In this document: positions 50,892 through 54,338 of the stretch, piece after piece
How the letters are laid out: each line of letters opens with the position of its first letter
How positions within the stretch are numbered: the stretch's first letter is position 1
Assembly: GCA_026389455.1 (NCBI GenBank)
Contig: JAPLHV010000071.1
Coordinates: 1-54,338 of the forward strand
Reading direction: 5' to 3'
Length of the DNA stretch: 54,338 bases
Source of the DNA: Coprothermobacterota bacterium
GTDB lineage: Bacteria; Caldisericota; JANLFM01
The notes under the pieces: generated by a model
Seen by the model: only the letters and a program-made list of their open reading frames with translations
What the model was told of the DNA's origin: nothing
The model's database searches: none
Position numbers and translations under genes: made by a program

Positions 50892-51077
50892 AAAAAGGGG
50901 ACAGATTTATTTTTCCACTTTTCTCAGCCTTCCCGGCCCTCGAGATTCTACCCATCTTTCAATAATCTTCTCGATTTCGTCCAAAACTTCCGATCCTGCG
51001 CTGCTCTTAGGACGGGCCGCCATTCAACTGCCCCGTTGGGGCCATCTACGGCTCAATAAATAAATCTGTCCCCTTTT
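50892..51077. mobile_element. MITE copy 1 (about 186 bp)
   Basis: Terminal inverted repeats: AAAAAGGGGACAGATTTAT at the left and the complement ending TCTGTCCCCTTTT at the right. Inside are CTTCCCGGCC, TCTTCTCGATTTCGTCC and TCTTAGGACGGGCCGCC segments shared with copies 2 and 3. No open frame for a transposase. Confidence 0.75.
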
Positions 51078-51090
51078 CTCTTCGACCACC

Positions 51091-51380
51091 CTCTTGTCGC
51101 CTTGACCACCCTCTTGTCATCTTGAGCCCCCTCCTTGTCATCTTGAGCCCCCTCCTTGTCATCTTGAGCGAGCGAAGCGAAAGATCTCGCTTTTCATCTT
51201 GGTTCTAGGCTCAAGGCCAGACCCTTCGTCGCTGCGCTCCGCAGGGTGACAAAAGGGGTTGTCGCCTCGACCACCTCCTTGTCATCTTGAGCGAAGCGAA
51301 AGATCTCTCCTTTGCGGTTTTGGTTTCAAGACGAGCTCCAGATGATTCACTACGTTCAGCATGACAAAAAGAACGTGCAG
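51091..51380. repeat. TTGTCATCTTGAGC tract
   Basis: About four roughly 21-bp tandem units of CTCCTTGTCATCTTGAGCCC at 51091-51170. The motif CATCTTGAGCGAAGCGAAAG occurs at about 51162-51183 and 51282-51302, and an opposite-sense partner (CACTACGTTCAGCATGACA) near 51348-51366. Similar GAGCGAAGCGAA repeats are widespread in bacterial intergenic DNA. Confidence 0.65.
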
Positions 51381-51515
51381 CACGACAACGAAGCAGAGAA
51401 ATGGAACAGTCGAATCGTACAGAGCCAAGGATCCCGGCCCTGTCTCGGAGAAAAACGCCAAGTTCCATCTTGCGCCTTTTACGACCATGCCTTGGCCAGC
51501 CAGGGATAGTGATCC

Positions 51516-51752
51516 AATGGGGACAGATTTATTTTCCAACCTTTTTCGGCCTTCCCGGCCTGAATTTCTGCCTGTCTTTCCTTTTCTCCTAAAGCGGCTA
51601 ATGGGGACAGATTTTAATCTATCCCCATCAGCCGCATGATCTTCTCGATTTCGTCCACAAGCTCCGATCCTTCGCTGCTCTTAGGACGGGCCGCCATTCA
51701 ACTGCCCCGTTGGGGCCATCTACGGTTCAATAAATAAATCTGTCCCCTTTTC
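51516..51752. mobile_element. MITE copy 2 (about 237 bp) with a nested palindrome
   Basis: Ends AATGGGGACAGATTTATTTT and AATAAATCTGTCCCCTTT. At 51601-51629 lies an extra inner palindrome (GGGGACAGATT / AATCTATCCCC), absent from copy 1. The right end runs into three copies of TTTTCTCCC and then directly into a beta-propeller gene fragment. Confidence 0.75.
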
Positions 51753-51776
51753 TCCCTTTTCTCCCTTTTCTCCCCG

Positions 51777-52361
51777 GCCATCGGCAGCAACGGCACGGTC
51801 TACGTGGGGTCAGACGACAACAAGCTCTACGCCATCGGCGAATCGCCAACCGCTTCCCTTTTTTATACCTTCTCCGCCGGCTGGAACATGATCGCCGTGC
51901 CGCTGGTGTTGGAGAATTCCAACCCGGAGGCTGTCTTCCCTTCAGGATGGCAGCTCTACCTCTGGGATGCGGTACAGGGCAGCTACCTTAACCGCGCTCA
52001 GATCACCCTGGCCCTGGGAGACGGCTATTGGTTGAAAGCCCCTTCCGCCCAGCCCTTGATGATCAGTGGGCAAGGGAATGGGCCGGTAAAAACGGAGATC
52101 CCCCTCTCCCCCGGCTGGAACCTGATCGGAACCCCCTATCACCAGCCCGTGCCCTGGGCTTCAGTGAGCGTGAGGAAAGGGGCAGAGAGCAAGAGCTTGG
52201 AGGCGGCCATGTCCAGCGATTGGATCAAAGGGCCTTTCTACGGCTGGACCGGGATAAGCTACCACACAGTCGCTGTGGGCGGATCTTTCCAACCCACCTC
52301 CGGCTACTGGATCAAGGATCTCCTGGCTGGCTGCAGCTTGGTGTTCGGGAAGTCTTTCTAG
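51777..52361 (+). pseudogene. 5'-truncated secreted protein: PQQ-like propeller end plus GWN-type C-terminal module
   Basis: The frame (GTG 51804 or upstream) begins in mid-domain: IGSNGTVYVGSDDNKLYAIG is a PQQ-like beta-propeller blade with nothing before it but MITE copy 2. Then come two modules SAGWNMIAVPL and SPGWNLIGTPY with GDGYWLKA and SGYWIKD, like the end of the Amidase_6 protein at 48471. MITE copy 3 begins two bases after the stop. So the piece is a gene remnant trapped between two MITEs, without signal peptide or start. It is on the opposite strand from that amidase gene, so it is not simply that gene's lost end. Confidence 0.7.
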
Positions 52362-52363
52362 GG

Positions 52364-52592
52364 AAAAAGGGGACAGATTTATTTTCCCACTCTTCTCGGC
52401 CTTCCCGGCCTGGAAATTCTGCCTGTCTTTCCTTTTCTCCTAATGCGGCTAATGGGGACAATGCGGCTGATGGGGACAGGTTTAAAACTGTCCCCATCAG
52501 CCAGATCCGATCCTTCGCTACTTTTAGGACCGGCCGCCAGTCAACTGTCCCCGTTGGATCGACCTGTAGAATAATAAATCTGTCCCCTTTTC
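52364..52592. mobile_element. MITE copy 3 (about 229 bp) with nested palindromes
   Basis: Ends GAAAAAGGGGACAGATTTAT-like at the left and AATAAATCTGTCCCCTTTT at the right. An inner GGGGACAGGTTTAAAACTGT palindrome lies at about 52473-52498. Shares CTTCCCGGCC and the TTTTAGGACCGGCCGCCA segment with the others. The right end supplies or abuts the stop of the zinc-ribbon gene. Confidence 0.75.
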
Positions 52593-53072
52593 TCACTGCC
52601 AGGCCTTGGCCAGCCAGGGGCAGCAGAGGCGGCGCGGCTTGGCGCAGGTTTCCCCCATGCGCCAGCAGCGAACCTTTCCACGCGATCCAATGGGGACAGA
52701 TTTCAAATCTGTCCCCGGAAGGTGCTGCTGGCAGCAGCGAACCTTTCCACGCGGGTAGGCATAGGCGCAGCGTCCATCTACCAGACGGAGAGGGGCGATA
52801 GGCGGGGGAGGGAGGCTCTCCTCCTCGGCCAGGACCGGACGGCGCCTCTTGACCCGCCTCTTCAACCCCACTCTGCGGTAGCCGGTTCCTCTCCCTTTAT
52901 GGCTGGTGGTGATGGCGCACTCCTTGCACCAACTGGAGAGGTGGCCGTTGCGCTTCACGTAGAAGGCCTCCAAGGGCTTCACTCTGAGGCAGTGAGGGCA
53001 ACGCTTGCCGCTCACTGGGCCGGCGCCCCCCAGCCGGCATCTAAAGGGGACAGATTTCAGCTTTGTCCCCAT
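52593..53072 (-). CDS. Zinc-ribbon protein with palindrome insertions (probably decayed)
   Basis: An open frame of 159 residues; the core is about 20-110. KRCPHCLRVKPLEAFYVKRN and WCKEC form a CxxC...CxxC zinc ribbon typical of phage or HNH-associated proteins, followed by a very basic stretch (GLKRRVKRRRP). The N-terminal MGTKLKSVPF comes from a GGGGACA palindrome (53043-53073). GTDLKSVPIGS near the C terminus comes from a second one (52689-52716), which splits a duplicated RGKVRC. The stop lies at the MITE edge. GTG 53015 may be the original start. Likely a remnant of the mobile module at 53072-54338. Confidence 0.5.
   Translation of the reverse strand: MGTKLKSVPFRCRLGGAGPVSGKRCPHCLRVKPLEAFYVKRNGHLSSWCKECAITTSHKGRGTGYRRVGLKRRVKRRRPVLAEEESLPPPPIAPLRLVDGRCAYAYPRGKVRCCQQHLPGTDLKSVPIGSRGKVRCWRMGETCAKPRRLCCPWLAKAWQ
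52689..52716. repeat. GGGGACA palindrome inserted in the zinc-ribbon gene, flanked by a 22-bp duplication
   Basis: GGGGACAGATTTCAAATCTG and the rest of its complement (TCCCC). On both sides lies the same 22-mer starting CAGCAGCGAACC and ending TTTCCACGCG (about 52663-52684 and 52733-52754). Confidence 0.75.
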
Positions 53073-53073
53073 T
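53043..53073. repeat. Second lone GGGGACA palindrome
   Basis: AAAGGGGACAGATTTCAGCT followed by TTGTCCCCATT, at the junction between the 31-residue frame and the zinc-ribbon frame. Its right edge overlaps both their stop and start codons. Confidence 0.7.
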
Positions 53074-53167
53074 AGATGCTCATCCCCTTCTCTTTGGCCA
53101 GTCCTTCGATCATCTTCCGAGCCTTCTGGATGCAGTCATCGCGCTTCTGTCGATCCACGCTATCCAC
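53072..53167 (-). CDS. Small helical protein (31 residues), function unknown
   Basis: GTG overlapping the stop of the previous frame (GTGGATAG), then VDSVDRQKRDDCIQKARK and a helical end, MIEGLAKEKGMSI, with TAA at 53072-53074. Strong amphipathic helix, high charge. The overlap arrangement fits a packed phage-like operon, but the length makes it uncertain. Confidence 0.4.
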   Translation of the reverse strand: MDSVDRQKRDDCIQKARKMIEGLAKEKGMSI

Positions 53168-53375
53168 CGCACCCTCCGGTTTCCAGCCAAAACTCACCCC
53201 GCCCAATAGTGAGGTCGTCAAACTTCATCTCCGGCGACCATCCGCCGGCACGAGCTACTCTACAGCGGCCGGACCATCGCCAGTCAATGCTGGCCAGGTT
53301 GATGCAGGCATGGTTGAATGGCTTGAGCCCTCCAAGGGAGGCCCATTCTGTTAATTCAACTGAGCTGAGTCTCAT
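53160..53375 (-). CDS. Hypothetical protein following the DnaC-like gene
   Basis: A 71-residue frame starting MRLSSVELTEWASLGGLKPF at an ATGA overlap with the DnaC-like gene, behind AGAGGAGAAA, which makes the start convincing. Two Cys (CINLASIDWRWSGRC) and Trp-rich wording; no family recognised. An internal ATG (KFDDLTIGRGEFWLE) could be a second start. Confidence 0.55.
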   Translation of the reverse strand: MRLSSVELTEWASLGGLKPFNHACINLASIDWRWSGRCRVARAGGWSPEMKFDDLTIGRGEFWLETGGCGG

Positions 53376-54193
53376 TTTCTCCTCTTTCTGTAGCTGTCGC
53401 CTTCCAAACGGATCGGGGCGCCGCACATTTCATAAAGCCGGTCCATGATCCGCGCACCATAGACACTGGCCAATCCGCGGGCGTCCAAGTTGGTTGCCAC
53501 CAGCACCGGGCTGCGGTAGTTGCAGCGGTCGTCAATCAGTTGATAAAGACGTTCAATGGCCCACTGTGAGGACTTTTCAGCGCCCATGTCATTTAGCGCC
53601 AGCAGCTTGGGAGCAGCCAATGACCTCATCACCTTGCCCTCGCTGGCGTTCACTTCATCGAAAGAATCGCGAACTCGCTCCAAGAAGAGGGGGACAGAGA
53701 GAAAGTAGGAGAAGATCAACCGCCGGTTCAGTTCATTGACGATGGCCGAGATAAGGTGCGTCTTTCCTAGACCGACTTCACCCTGGAAGATCAAGCCGTG
53801 TCCCCTTTTCTCGTTTTCTTCCCAATGATCCAGGTAGGAACGCGCCGCCTTCAAGCCCGCCAGGATTCCCTCGAACGGCTCATAGTTGTCCAGGGTGGCT
53901 TCCAATTGCCGCGGCCCCATGCTCCGGCGAGGAAACATCTCATCAATCCATTCGATATTCCAGCGAAGGGTTTCCGCTCTCTTCTGGCGCTTGTATTCCT
54001 CCTCTTGCAAGCTGCAAAGCGTCGGGTAACGCCACGCTCCGCCCTCCGGCATCCAGAAGCGCACCGGATAGAGAGCTTCTCCGCAGCCGCACTCGCAGGA
54101 GACAGGCGGCGGCTTTGCGCTATTTCTCGTAATCGCTGACATCGATATCCCATCCATAGGGGTGGAATCCCTGATTTCTTGAATCTGTTCCAT
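53372..54193 (-). CDS. DnaC/IstB-like AAA+ ATPase (helicase loader type)
   Basis: A 273-residue ATPase like phage and plasmid helicase loaders. N-terminal zinc-binding part CECGCGEA with further CSL, then LDNYEPFEGILAGLKAAR, Walker A GEVGLGKTHL, LFLERVRDSF, and a Walker B region LLALNDMGAEK. Relatives have Asp-Asp there; here the first is Asn, which could weaken Mg-ATP handling. Sensor region PVLVATNLDARGLASVYG and arginine-finger area GARIMDRL are present. ATG 54193 has GAGG at the right distance; ATG 54214 would add seven residues. No transposase or integrase is seen beside it, so phage-like origin is more likely than IS21. Confidence 0.85.
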   Translation of the reverse strand: MEQIQEIRDSTPMDGISMSAITRNSAKPPPVSCECGCGEALYPVRFWMPEGGAWRYPTLCSLQEEEYKRQKRAETLRWNIEWIDEMFPRRSMGPRQLEATLDNYEPFEGILAGLKAARSYLDHWEENEKRGHGLIFQGEVGLGKTHLISAIVNELNRRLIFSYFLSVPLFLERVRDSFDEVNASEGKVMRSLAAPKLLALNDMGAEKSSQWAIERLYQLIDDRCNYRSPVLVATNLDARGLASVYGARIMDRLYEMCGAPIRLEGDSYRKRRK

Positions 54194-54338
54194 GACCTTC
54201 CTCTTTTCGTCCATCTCCGTTTGTTCTTGGCTCTTGCCATTCCTGCCAGATCGGGTCAGCGCCTCCGGGGCCGCGACCGGGGCCCAGGAGAGTGGCGGGC
54301 AACTTCATCACCGCCTGATCCTTACCTGCGACGAAGAG
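54120..54338 (-). CDS. Possible C-terminal end of the gene before dnaC-like (partial)
   Basis: The frame is open from the window edge to 54120 and reads KDQAVMKLPATLLGPGRGP then WQEWQEPRTNGDGRKEE. It overlaps the ATPase gene by about 75-95 bases, which is long for such a pair, so its last part may be non-coding. Base usage does not decide it. Reported only because a gene must enter from this side or the ATPase gene is first in its operon. Confidence 0.25.
   Translation of the reverse strand, partial: LFVAGKDQAVMKLPATLLGPGRGPGGADPIWQEWQEPRTNGDGRKEEGHGTDSRNQGFHPYGWDIDVSDYEK

Larger units (their letters stand above)
50800..51776. other. Repeat-filled non-coding region
   Basis: Nearly 1 kb without a credible gene. 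It holds two MITE copies, a TTGTCATCTTGAGC repeat tract between them, and a short stretch at 51483-51510 resembling the 3' end of the zinc-ribbon gene at 52593. Minus-strand frames over the MITEs read GSELVDEIEKIM, possibly a scrap of a lost transposase. Confidence 0.6.

Noticed and set aside
50842-51063. A transposase gene within the MITE region
   Set aside because: Only scraps such as GSELVDEIEKIM are visible, with stops in between; no catalytic motif found.

Overview
The window looks like chromosomal DNA of a Gram-positive-type bacterium, most likely a deep-branching member of the Bacillota (Clostridia or Limnochordia-like). This is an inference from gene content: the order rpiB-glyA-upp-wecB-murA, a DUF4330 protein next to murJ, S-layer-homology (SLH) proteins, a CsaB pyruvyltransferase, a TagA-type glycosyltransferase, an LCP ligase, a YfkN-like double nucleotidase and a MOSC-MogA fusion. 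Genes are tightly packed, ATGA overlaps are common, TTG and GTG starts behind good Shine-Dalgarno sites are frequent, and both tRNA genes encode CCA. No rRNA, CRISPR array or complete insertion sequence was seen.

Layout. 1-4045: a cut gene, a histidine phosphatase, an MFS transporter and an SDR oxidoreductase. 4637-10013 (minus): a secreted tandem nucleotidase and a dihydrolipoyl dehydrogenase. 10113-12157: Fe-S scaffold, peptide deformylase and MoxR ATPase, converging on an endonuclease-IV-like protein. 14233-16132: cob(I)alamin adenosyltransferase, an SLH protein and tRNA-Pro. 16378-35108 is one nearly gap-free plus-strand run: a decarboxylase, rpiB, glyA, upp, a 5'-truncated wecB, murA, DUF4330, murJ, then LCP, O-antigen ligase, two GT4 enzymes, a CapD-like epimerase, a DegT aminotransferase, TagA/WecG and CsaB, ending in a 19-residue basic peptide and a terminator. 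This reads as a locus for a pyruvylated secondary cell-wall polymer, the usual anchor of SLH proteins. 36473-37711 (minus) is a VTT membrane protein fused to a second membrane segment. 37805-46131 is a tungstate/molybdopterin block: ThiF-like protein, VOC protein, tupABC behind a structured leader, moeA, moaA, moaC, MOSC-MogA and a small membrane protein. 46355-50799 (minus): an SLH-anchored sugar-binding protein, an Amidase_6 protein and tRNA-Arg. 50800-54338 is a MITE-rich, partly decayed region with a beta-propeller fragment and a DnaC-like module.

The most unusual signal is a repeat with an 18-bp period (core CTGCCGGGGGCT plus a short variable spacer), found at about 18 places. It occurs in composite intergenic islands, at gene junctions inside operons, and inside reading frames (rpiB twice, upp, murA, the O-antigen ligase, the ThiF protein, possibly TagA). 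Because 18 bp is six codons the frame is kept, and forward copies in four different genes are read in the same phase as LPGAVM-like peptides. Two further families accompany it: a 29-bp palindrome and a GGGACCGCGGCGCCCC element. Start codons were picked from Shine-Dalgarno spacing and family length where possible. All family assignments come from reading the sequences; no search was run.
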